27,875 nt of DNA from a virus. The stretch lies in IMG/VR virus record IMGVR_UViG_3300033148_003500, positions 1-27,875 of that record. One strand, written 5' to 3'. The notes under the pieces are model-generated. The model made no database searches and was not told the origin of the DNA. It saw nothing but the letters and a program-made list of their open reading frames with translations. This document shows positions 1 through 7,267 of the stretch, one piece after another (the stretch's first letter is position 1; each line of letters starts with the position of its first letter). A program made the translations under genes and the position numbers.

Positions 1-201
1 TTTCTCTCCACCCAATAGCCCCTCTGCGTCACGACCCATCGTGTCTATGTGATAGGCCGCATACTTGAGGAGATTTCCGAGATCACCGGCAAACCATGCG
101 CCAATCGGGTCCGCTCTGACGCGAGCGAGGATCTTCTCGGCGTCATGCGTCCCGAAATAAATAGCAAGATCGGCGACAACCAGATCAGTGTTTGCTGGCA
201 T
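1..201 (-). CDS. Hypothetical protein, 3' end beyond the window
   Basis: An open frame starts at ATG 201 and runs 67 codons to the window edge without a stop, so the C-terminus is missing. It begins MPANTDLVVADLAIYFGTHD and looks like a soluble, partly helical protein; no family is recognised. The start is supported by an AGGG purine stretch about 8 nt upstream and by its position 4 nt after the stop of the holin-like gene. It therefore appears to be the next gene of the same late operon. A lysis accessory role is possible from position alone, but nothing in the visible residues shows it. Confidence 0.7.
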   Translation of the reverse strand, partial: MPANTDLVVADLAIYFGTHDAEKILARVRADPIGAWFAGDLGNLLKYAAYHIDTMGRDAEGLLGGEK

Positions 202-205
202 CGGT

Positions 206-409
206 CTACCCTTTCTTTTGGAACTTCACGAAGAACAGGGCGACGACAATGAAGATGATCCCGCCCTGCGCGATCCCGAAGTTCATGGGGGCCATCCCGG
301 TAAATTGCTCTGGCAGATACCAGAGTGCAGCAATGCCGAACATCGCCACGAATGCTTTGGCTGGCATCTTATCCAGCACGGCCTTGAGAAATTCCAAAAC
401 CTTTTCCAT
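206..409 (-). CDS. Small holin-like membrane protein (67 aa)
   Basis: This 67-aa protein has an amphipathic N-terminus (MEKVLEFLKAVLDKMPAK), a first hydrophobic segment at about residues 19-32, a second at about 45-62, and a Lys-rich tail (KFQKKG). Two membrane segments, small size and a basic C-terminus are typical of class II holins, which permeabilise the inner membrane to release or activate endolysin. The gene follows the NlpC/P60 gene directly, as in a lysis cassette. I chose ATG 409 because AGGA lies 5 nt upstream and it avoids a 91-nt overlap that a longer reading to 502 would create. No sequence signature proves holin function; another small membrane protein is possible. Confidence 0.6.
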   Translation of the reverse strand: MEKVLEFLKAVLDKMPAKAFVAMFGIAALWYLPEQFTGMAPMNFGIAQGGIIFIVVALFFVKFQKKG

Positions 410-411
410 AG

Positions 412-870
412 TTATCCTTTCTTGAATGGATCTACAAGTATATGTATCCCCGTAACCAATACGGGCAGCGGGCGCAGTTTGACAAAAGCATTTTGTTCCC
501 ACGCCTCAGCCTCGGTATCAACATCAGAGCCGCCACCAGAGGCTCCAATGTGGTACTGATTATCGAGGCAGATGGTCACGTGGGTAGCATGACCATCCCG
601 CCTCGTGCGAAACAGCAGACACCCACCGTGCGGATGGCGCTGGTTTGCTTTGTCGAATGCAAGCATCAAGCCATGAGCCGTTAGTCTGTCACGGTCTTTC
701 AGAATACCAACCGAGCGTAGACATTCGCACACTAACCCGGAGCAATCAAACCCACCAGGATCATCACCACCCCAGATATAGGGGCGGCCCAACTGCTCCC
801 AAGCTACCGCCAGAAAACGATCCACCCGCGTCGGTTTACCTCGCGGCCAAAGAATCGGTAAGGTCCACAT
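412..870 (-). CDS. NlpC/P60 family cell-wall hydrolase (152 aa), probable endolysin
   Basis: NlpC/P60 peptidases cut peptide bonds in peptidoglycan stems, usually D-Glu to diamino acid. The catalytic Cys is in FDCSGLV (about residues 41-47), after the usual GRPYIWGGDDPGG lead-in. The His is probably in ATHVTICL (about 95-102), and the third polar residue may be His107 in NQYHIGA. There is no signal peptide or extra binding domain, so as an endolysin it would need the adjacent holin. ATG 870 is preceded by GGAG at 7 nt and overlaps the upstream fibre gene by 35 nt; GTG 825 is an alternative. In siphoviruses NlpC/P60 domains also occur in tail-tip proteins, but the place beside a holin favours lysis. 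Confidence 0.85.
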   Translation of the reverse strand: MWTLPILWPRGKPTRVDRFLAVAWEQLGRPYIWGGDDPGGFDCSGLVCECLRSVGILKDRDRLTAHGLMLAFDKANQRHPHGGCLLFRTRRDGHATHVTICLDNQYHIGASGGGSDVDTEAEAWEQNAFVKLRPLPVLVTGIHILVDPFKKG

Positions 871-3800
871 TGCCTGACTCCGGTATGCGCAAGCTGTCTA
901 TTACAAACACCTTGCGACGATTGCGGCCCTTGGTTCCTTCGATATGATACCAGCCCTTGGTTGTATCGTCATATTGATCGGAACGCATCAGATCAATTGA
1001 CCAATAACCGGAGGCGTCAGTGGTATCCCATATTGCATAGGGCGTGATGGTGTAGCCTGGCGTACTGGCCGTGACATTGATATCCGGCATCAGCCATCCC
1101 TTCACAACAATGCCACTATCGGCGGTTCCATTCGGCTTGTAAAGTGAAGCATATACAGTGGCATATGATGCCCCACCAGCGGGCGGGTCGATAACTACAT
1201 TGTAACCAAGCACCGCCAGTGAATCCTCGTTGCCAGTAATAGTTGCCGACAACGTGTCAAACTGATAGCTGGCCCCAAGCCGTGATATAAACCGTGTCAC
1301 CCCAGCGTCGAGCATGAACGTAACGTTTCCTTGATTATTAGCTACCAACGGCCCCGCCAGCGGTATACCATCGGTCGTCTGAGCCGCTATACTGACCGCA
1401 GGCACAACGGCATCGGTTCCAGATGTATCGACCGCATAGACAGTGACGGAATATAGACCGCCGCCTGTGGCCGTTGGGCCGTAGAATATGGATGGATACG
1501 CCGTAGCTGTATCCTTGACGTATTGGGCGATATCCTTTTTGTCGGCGTCGCTGATTGTAGCCGACCCCGATGCTGCATTGCCGATCCACACGCCTATATC
1601 TGAACTGTCCACGTTGTTCGTATCGATATTGCGCCATACCTCCTCCCATTCTGTACTTGTAAGGCTGAAGCCGGATTTGCCCCAAGTAGCCAGAGCGTCA
1701 GCTACAGCGTCATTGATATCCAGACTGTCGCCAGTAACGGACGGGTCGAAAGTTGATCCGGCATCGGCCAGGGATAGCATAAGACCGACCCAGCTACCGC
1801 TTATTGTATCGCCCGCCGCCCGCCGCATTAAGCTATCGATGATCGCGCCCATATCGGCATCGGCAATAGTAGCAGTGGCCCCGCTGGCCGCCGAGTCAGA
1901 TTTACGAATGACCGCCGCTGTCCAGCTAGCTGTTACCGTATCGCTCGCAGCTCGCCGCATGATGCTATCAACAATGGCAGCCATATCAGCGTCGGCAATA
2001 GTCGCCGTAGCTCCGGCACTCGATACCTTGGCATCAATTGAATCATAGACAATAGAGCCTGCCGTATATTGGGTGGAGTATGTCGACAAATCCTCGGCCC
2101 ATGTTGCGGCGGCAAACTCCTCACCAACATTGCTATGGAAATGTGTTGCTAACCAGACATTGGCTTCAAAGTCGGCAGCATCGAATGAACCACTGGTATT
2201 GTCAGCGTTGATCTTGAGTGCCACGGCTTGGATTGAATCTGCTTGCTTGGCAAGCAAACCATCCTCCACCGATGCTGCGCTCACGTCAACTATCACAGAA
2301 TCAGTTGCAGCCGCGAACGTACTGAATCCAGTAGCTTTATAATCGGCCGCATTGGCGTGGATGGAATCCTCAATTACACTACAGAAACCGTTGTCAACAA
2401 GGCTACTGATATCCGGCAAGGTCGAGTCAGTAGTTGGATCAAAGGTGGACAATCCTGATACATCGGCTTTATAATCGGCCGCGTTGGCATGTACCGAATC
2501 CTCAATGGCCGCCCGTTCAGCGGTAGACAGACCAAAGCCAGCCTTGTCTGTCAGTGCCCGCGTTGCTACAGACCATACATCAGCGGCAGCATGCGTTGAG
2601 AATCCGGTAGCCTTATAATCGGCCGCGTTGGCATGGACTGTATCCTCTATTGCAGCGAGCAATCCGCTGGCTATCATCTTGCTAATGTCTGGTAGCGTTG
2701 AATCTGTTGCGACATCAAAGGTCGACGCACCCGCGGCATAGCTCAACACGCGGCCAACCCATGACCCCGATATTGTATCAGCCACGACACGACGCATGAG
2801 GCTGTCGATAATGTCACCCATTGCATCATCTGAGATTCCGGCCCCACCAGAGGCCGCTTCACTTAGCACACGCCCCGCCCACGAACCAGTGATTGTATCG
2901 GCGACAATTCTACGCATGAGCGAGTCAATGATCGCGCCCATATCGGCGTCTGAGATTGTAGCCGAACCACCAGCGCTTGAAACCGAGGCGTCGAATAGAA
3001 TGCCGAAACTATTAGCAGTGCCGTTGTGGCTGGCAGTATCAGCGTTCCAAACTGAATCCGCTGCATGACCCGCTGCAATCTGCATATCATTCACAGTTAG
3101 AGTGTAGCCAGTCTTGTCATTGTTGTTGCTCAGATTTGTGGCCGTGGTGACGGTTGCAATAGTCTGTCCATCAATATCTATCGTCGTGGTATCCTCGTCA
3201 AGCGACGTAAGCCACCGGTAATCATCGGTGTTGCGCCACACCGAATCCTTGATAGTATTATAGGCCGTTGTTGATAAGGCGAAGTTGGCCTTGTCCGTCA
3301 ATGCCCTGATGCCCACCGCCCATACGGCATCTGCGTTATGAGTTGAGAAACCGGTAGCTTTATAGTCCGCCGCATTGCCATGGACCGAATCTTCGATGGC
3401 CGCTCGCTCAGCCGTCGTCAATGAATAACCAGTCTTGTCGTTATTGTTAGTTAGGTTGGTGGCCGTTGTTGCAACAGCAATGGTCTGACCATCTATATCA
3501 ATAGTGGTAAAATCCTCGTCGAACTGTACCAGGCGGTAGACCTCAGTACCATTCAAGTCGATTGTTGTATTGTCCTCATCAAGCTCGGTCAGAGTGCGGG
3601 CAGCGGCAGCCCATACATTAGCAGCCGAATGCGTTGACCAATCACCCTTGCCATCCAGCGACGATGCTTCAAAATCAGCAGCAGCAAGATCACCACTGGT
3701 ATTGTCAAGGTCAACTCCCGCCTCACCCGTTGCCAAAACATCCAGCGTGCGACCAGCCGTTGTTGGCTTGAGGCGGTTATGGAGAATCGTTTCTGTGGCG

Positions 3801-4063
3801 GCATAGTAAGATCCGCTGGCCCAATATTTATATATGATGCTATAATCAGTATTATCATCAAGCACAATTGAGGTATCAACATTGGTAGTGAAGATAGTGG
3901 TTGAATCGTCCTGACCTGTAGCCATATCAATATAGGTTAGAATCTGCACCGAATCCCATTGCGTATCAAACCGCAGGACCTTGTTATAGTTTGCTGCCCG
4001 CGCATCACTATAGAATGTCAAGGGCAGCAATAAGAGGGTCAGTATTGTAGTTATGAATTTCAT
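836..4063 (-). CDS. Large repeat-containing fibre-like protein with Sec signal peptide (1075 aa)
   Basis: The N-terminus (MKFITTILTLLLLPLTFYSD, then ARA before the mature part) reads as a cleavable Sec signal peptide with cleavage near residue 23. Residues about 160-850 consist of three repeat families: an AIEDSVHANAADYKATGF type (about 214-262, 264-290, 463-510, 511-558, 561-590), an ADMGAIIDSLMRR type (363-402, 403-444, 682-722, 726-770, partial 831-850) and a TIDIDGQTI type (160-180, 180-216, 287-323). The last 200 residues look like one or two Ig-like or carboxypeptidase-regulatory beta domains, with a tail-fibre-like end (IPESGNVDLTDSLAAR). AGGAG lies 6 nt before ATG 4063. Position between the tail hub and endolysin suggests a fibre or adhesin; an export signal on such a gene is unusual. 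Function is inferred. Confidence 0.75.
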   Translation of the reverse strand: MKFITTILTLLLLPLTFYSDARAANYNKVLRFDTQWDSVQILTYIDMATGQDDSTTIFTTNVDTSIVLDDNTDYSIIYKYWASGSYYAATETILHNRLKPTTAGRTLDVLATGEAGVDLDNTSGDLAAADFEASSLDGKGDWSTHSAANVWAAAARTLTELDEDNTTIDLNGTEVYRLVQFDEDFTTIDIDGQTIAVATTATNLTNNNDKTGYSLTTAERAAIEDSVHGNAADYKATGFSTHNADAVWAVGIRALTDKANFALSTTAYNTIKDSVWRNTDDYRWLTSLDEDTTTIDIDGQTIATVTTATNLSNNNDKTGYTLTVNDMQIAAGHAADSVWNADTASHNGTANSFGILFDASVSSAGGSATISDADMGAIIDSLMRRIVADTITGSWAGRVLSEAASGGAGISDDAMGDIIDSLMRRVVADTISGSWVGRVLSYAAGASTFDVATDSTLPDISKMIASGLLAAIEDTVHANAADYKATGFSTHAAADVWSVATRALTDKAGFGLSTAERAAIEDSVHANAADYKADVSGLSTFDPTTDSTLPDISSLVDNGFCSVIEDSIHANAADYKATGFSTFAAATDSVIVDVSAASVEDGLLAKQADSIQAVALKINADNTSGSFDAADFEANVWLATHFHSNVGEEFAAATWAEDLSTYSTQYTAGSIVYDSIDAKVSSAGATATIADADMAAIVDSIMRRAASDTVTASWTAAVIRKSDSAASGATATIADADMGAIIDSLMRRAAGDTISGSWVGLMLSLADAGSTFDPSVTGDSLDINDAVADALATWGKSGFSLTSTEWEEVWRNIDTNNVDSSDIGVWIGNAASGSATISDADKKDIAQYVKDTATAYPSIFYGPTATGGGLYSVTVYAVDTSGTDAVVPAVSIAAQTTDGIPLAGPLVANNQGNVTFMLDAGVTRFISRLGASYQFDTLSATITGNEDSLAVLGYNVVIDPPAGGASYATVYASLYKPNGTADSGIVVKGWLMPDINVTASTPGYTITPYAIWDTTDASGYWSIDLMRSDQYDDTTKGWYHIEGTKGRNRRKVFVIDSLRIPESGNVDLTDSLAAR
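1514..3586 (-). repeat. Intragenic protein-repeat region of the 1075-aa fibre-like protein
   Basis: The coding sequence here contains at least thirteen diverged copies of three short protein repeats. They are interleaved rather than in one tandem run: a TIDIDGQTI type, an EDSVHANAADYKATGF type and a DADMGAIIDSLMRR type. At DNA level the recurring plus-strand words include tataatcggccgc and gtcgataat/gtcaatgat variants. Such modular arrays suit elongated fibre shafts and can change length by recombination. Confidence 0.8.
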
Positions 4064-4073
4064 TTCATACTCC

Positions 4074-6698
4074 TCATTTCAGGTATCCACCCTTGATGTA
4101 TGTCCCCCGCCACGAGCCGGTTGTATCGGTCGGGCCGCCGCCTTCCTCCATGTAAGTAATAATACAACTCGGGAACACGACTGTTTTTCTTTCATTGCTC
4201 GTGTAAAAGCAAGCAGCGGGCGTGCCAGTGCCCGCTGGAGCGTATGCTGATAATAGTAAACTCACAGAACTATCGTTTGTGTAGGCGTTTTGTACCTCAT
4301 CTGTGATGTCGAGTTGATAGTCGAATATCGCAGCGTAAAGACTAACACTATCAATGATAGTACTATCGGCATCATAACAGTCATCATCGGCACCGCAATC
4401 TACAAAACCACCAGCACAATCATTGTCATTATCATCGATCCCGCCCATACAGGTAAATCGAAGAACATGCCCGATAGTATTGGTGTCGGCATCCCAATAT
4501 GCCGTATCATAGCTCCAATATTCACCACAAACCTCACCCGCCGTTGCTGCCTTAGCAGCTTTGTCCCCTTCATTCCAGGGCTTCAGAAGTCGCCGAGCAA
4601 CCAATAACTGGCCTTCGGTTATGGCCGTATTGCGCCGCTTGAGATCCAATAACGCTTCGGTAATGACCATCCCCGCCGGTACATAATCCGCAATGCTGTC
4701 GATCCGAATCACAGCACTATATCCATAATGCGCGCTCTCGGTGGCATCCCACGTAATACCCATATACATATATTTATATGCACCATAATTATTATCCTTA
4801 TGGCTGCCATAGTCATAGATACAAGCATCGTCAATCGGTCCACTGTTTACCGTGTTGTCTGTATTTTTGAGTGATATAGTCCACGTTGGTGCTGTGCCTG
4901 TGAGCGTATCAGTATAATCATTCCAGGCGATTGTCATGGAATCCTCAAGTGTATCGGAATTGACAATACAAGCAAAATGGAAATCATTGAAATTACTATC
5001 CGGTGGATTACTAGTCTGGGCATACCATTCATAATAGGTAACGATAGGATAAGCATGCCCGCTGGCATTGGTAGTATCCCACAGGGTATCGCCGTTGCCG
5101 TCGTTGGTTATCCATACCTCGACGTTAGCTTTTGGAATGCCAGACTCGACGACGACAATATCAAGGGTACGTTGCAAACCAAGCTGATACGGGTCCGGTT
5201 GATTATATACCGTAACATCATATTCATTGATGAAACTGCCCGTATATGTCATATCACGGAGATAATTATACATCCCAGTGTCGCCCGATCCATAGGAACC
5301 GGCCAAGCCAACCGTGCCTTGTTGGACGGTACCGATCTGTGCTTCAAGGACACAAGTGTCCCGATCTATCAATACCCCGGCCGCAGTACCATCATCGCCA
5401 CCAATGTTATAGCACCAACCCGGCGACGTAATATGATTACCATACCAATTGATATTGGCACCCTCCCAAGTGTAACTCGTGGTATTCATATTGAAAGCCG
5501 AGGCTATGAATATCCCGCGAATGCCATCATTATCAATATCAGTGCCCTCGGCGTGCATAGTAATAGTATTATTGTAGATCCATATATTACTATCAGGCTT
5601 ATCACAGTTTGGGAGCCAATAACAATTAGCTGCACCAGTAAGATAGGTAATACCACACGCTTTATTCCCAAGATATGATTTAGTTAGATCCCCAAGGTAG
5701 GCATGAATCTCGTTGTCGCGGACGACGACCCAATAGTTCCGGTAGCGCATTTTGAGAGCACTGACCCACAATTCGTATCCATAGTAATCATCCTCCCCCT
5801 TCTGAGCATGAATGGTATTTCCTTCAATAATTACCGTATCACCAGTCGTCCCCTCAGATGCTTGGCTTAGGATAGCTGTCTGCATCCCAGTATAGGTACT
5901 GCCAGCACAAATATAGTTATCATATATCCAGGTGCCACCAGTGAAAGCCCCGCCGATGCCGGTGCAGTTCTTTGTGCCCTCATTACTCGATCCAGACGGA
6001 TAATTATAGTAATCATTGTGGGCGTCGATCTGAAAATAGTTGTCGTGAAATAGGATCTTGCCCCCACAGGTGAAGCCTGCTGGTGCCCACAGTGAGCACA
6101 GCGACATTTCAATGGTATAGGAACCGGACAACGCTCGCCCCAGATCCAGAAATCGAATGGCGTGGCCGTCGTTTGTACCCGCCGATGTAAAGGAATGCAC
6201 GGTTGACACGAAATTGCAGCTGGTAATGTCGCACTCGATTATGTCGCCACTGCTGTAATTCATGCAATGCCCGTTAGTTCCCCTAATAAAGAAATCGACA
6301 TTTTCAATCACGATGTTATCATTGCCGCCCTCCCAAAACATACAATCACAGCTGTCGGCAATATCATCCCCAGCGTGATAAATGGCACCGTCGTGGATCG
6401 TTATATTATAAGCGTTGCTTTTGAACACCATGCCCACATCATTAGTACCAGCAGGTCGATCACCAAAAAACAAGGTGTGACCATTCATGTTAATGCGTAT
6501 GTTGTGTGTTCCTATATTAGTACGCCAAGCGGTCGCGGCTGCATCCGTTAGGTCTGAGGTCATATAATAACAGGTATCGGAAGCGCTAAATATAAAGCTG
6601 CCTGACGTAATCTCAATACTGTCGCTGCAACTCGCTGGGCCTTGAGCATTGACCAAACATGGCAACAACATAAATATAGCAACAGCCAAATATCTCAT
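4074..6698 (-). CDS. Secreted beta-helix and DNRLRE-domain protein, fibre/tailspike candidate (874 aa)
   Basis: The N-terminus MRYLAVAIFMLLPCLVNA is a short Sec signal peptide with cleavage expected after residue 18. Residues about 25-480 show the spaced Asn/Ile/Val ladder of a right-handed parallel beta-helix (NIRINMNGHTL, NITIHDGAIY, NIVIENVDF, VIIEGNTIH, IWIYNNTIT), the fold of pectate lyases and many tailspikes. About 505-610 is an Ig-like segment. About 622-850 matches the DNRLRE pattern (ALLDLKRRN, then LLKPWNEGDK and an EYWSYDTAYWDADT segment). Cysteines are unusually frequent, which fits export and disulphides. ATG 6698 (TGATG overlap with the upstream stop, GAGG at 5 nt) was preferred; ATG 6701 is one codon earlier. 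Catalytic residues cannot be assigned. It may bind or degrade surface polysaccharide, by inference. Confidence 0.78.
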   Translation of the reverse strand: MRYLAVAIFMLLPCLVNAQGPASCSDSIEITSGSFIFSASDTCYYMTSDLTDAAATAWRTNIGTHNIRINMNGHTLFFGDRPAGTNDVGMVFKSNAYNITIHDGAIYHAGDDIADSCDCMFWEGGNDNIVIENVDFFIRGTNGHCMNYSSGDIIECDITSCNFVSTVHSFTSAGTNDGHAIRFLDLGRALSGSYTIEMSLCSLWAPAGFTCGGKILFHDNYFQIDAHNDYYNYPSGSSNEGTKNCTGIGGAFTGGTWIYDNYICAGSTYTGMQTAILSQASEGTTGDTVIIEGNTIHAQKGEDDYYGYELWVSALKMRYRNYWVVVRDNEIHAYLGDLTKSYLGNKACGITYLTGAANCYWLPNCDKPDSNIWIYNNTITMHAEGTDIDNDGIRGIFIASAFNMNTTSYTWEGANINWYGNHITSPGWCYNIGGDDGTAAGVLIDRDTCVLEAQIGTVQQGTVGLAGSYGSGDTGMYNYLRDMTYTGSFINEYDVTVYNQPDPYQLGLQRTLDIVVVESGIPKANVEVWITNDGNGDTLWDTTNASGHAYPIVTYYEWYAQTSNPPDSNFNDFHFACIVNSDTLEDSMTIAWNDYTDTLTGTAPTWTISLKNTDNTVNSGPIDDACIYDYGSHKDNNYGAYKYMYMGITWDATESAHYGYSAVIRIDSIADYVPAGMVITEALLDLKRRNTAITEGQLLVARRLLKPWNEGDKAAKAATAGEVCGEYWSYDTAYWDADTNTIGHVLRFTCMGGIDDNDNDCAGGFVDCGADDDCYDADSTIIDSVSLYAAIFDYQLDITDEVQNAYTNDSSVSLLLSAYAPAGTGTPAACFYTSNERKTVVFPSCIITYMEEGGGPTDTTGSWRGTYIKGGYLK

Positions 6699-7267
6699 CA
6701 TCGCCTCGTTATTGAAGTAACGCGGGGCTTGGAAGTTGCCGCTGGAGTATATGAAATCACTACCCACAGTTGAGTGCACCGATTATTCCCACTGCCATTA
6801 TGCAGCCCCCCCGCTTCCCATGAGATCCCGTTGACTTCAGCAACCGTCCAGTCCCCACCACCAGGTTTACTTATAGCCTCTGAATATTCAACATAGCTGG
6901 TTGTCAGCGACTGAGCCGATCCGTCGTTGTCAGTAGAAGAGAATCGCAAGAACGGTGTGAATGCTGGCGACCCTAGCGCACCGGACTTCTTACTAATATA
7001 ATGTACTGTAACTGATATGTCGGTAGCTCCAGAAGGCACTGCCGGAGTTGTTGGGAACGTGCAGGAGAAACGGTTGGCGCTCTCTGAATAAATATAAGTT
7101 CCATCATCATCACTAGTAGCTTCATCAATCATGGCCCATTGATCTGTGCCAGTGCTGACGATCCAATTCCCGTCATAATTCCCCTCGGCGCTGGGACGTC
7201 GTGTCACCGAGTCAGCCCACACCATACAGGGCAGCAGAAACAATATCGCCAATAGCCACTTAATCAT
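6698..7267 (-). CDS. Secreted beta-sandwich protein of the fibre cluster (189 aa)
   Basis: MIKWLLAILFLLPCMVWA is a clear Sec signal peptide; cleavage is expected after residue 18, before DSVTRRP. The mature part is all-beta in appearance: a conserved-looking Asp/Tyr stretch (SDDDGTYIYSES), a strand-rich centre, a TSYVEYSEAI segment, and GGGDWTVAEVNGISWEAGG followed by CTQLWVVISYTP. This layout is familiar from small beta-sandwich proteins of metagenomic phages, but I cannot name a family. ATG 7267 overlaps the upstream stop by 8 nt and gives a proper signal peptide; a TTG at 7288 would add seven residues. The LLPC sequence is not a valid lipobox because Pro precedes Cys. Probably a fibre or surface accessory protein, from context. 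Confidence 0.7.
   Translation of the reverse strand: MIKWLLAILFLLPCMVWADSVTRRPSAEGNYDGNWIVSTGTDQWAMIDEATSDDDGTYIYSESANRFSCTFPTTPAVPSGATDISVTVHYISKKSGALGSPAFTPFLRFSSTDNDGSAQSLTTSYVEYSEAISKPGGGDWTVAEVNGISWEAGGLHNGSGNNRCTQLWVVISYTPAATSKPRVTSITRR

Noticed and set aside
410-502. Extended start for the holin-like protein
   Set aside because: Adds a non-hydrophobic segment overlapping the hydrolase gene; ATG 409 has a proper ribosome site.
1488-2048. Plus-strand 186-aa open frame
   Set aside because: Antisense to the repeat region; its apparent repeats mirror those of the real gene.
4977-5678. Plus-strand 233-aa open frame
   Set aside because: Fully antisense to the beta-helix gene, Ile-rich as expected from the complement of Asn/Asp-rich codons, with no conserved motif.
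6698-7267. Lipoprotein signal (LLPC) in the 189- and 874-aa proteins
   Set aside because: Pro before Cys does not satisfy a lipobox; signal peptidase I sites follow at VWA and VNA.
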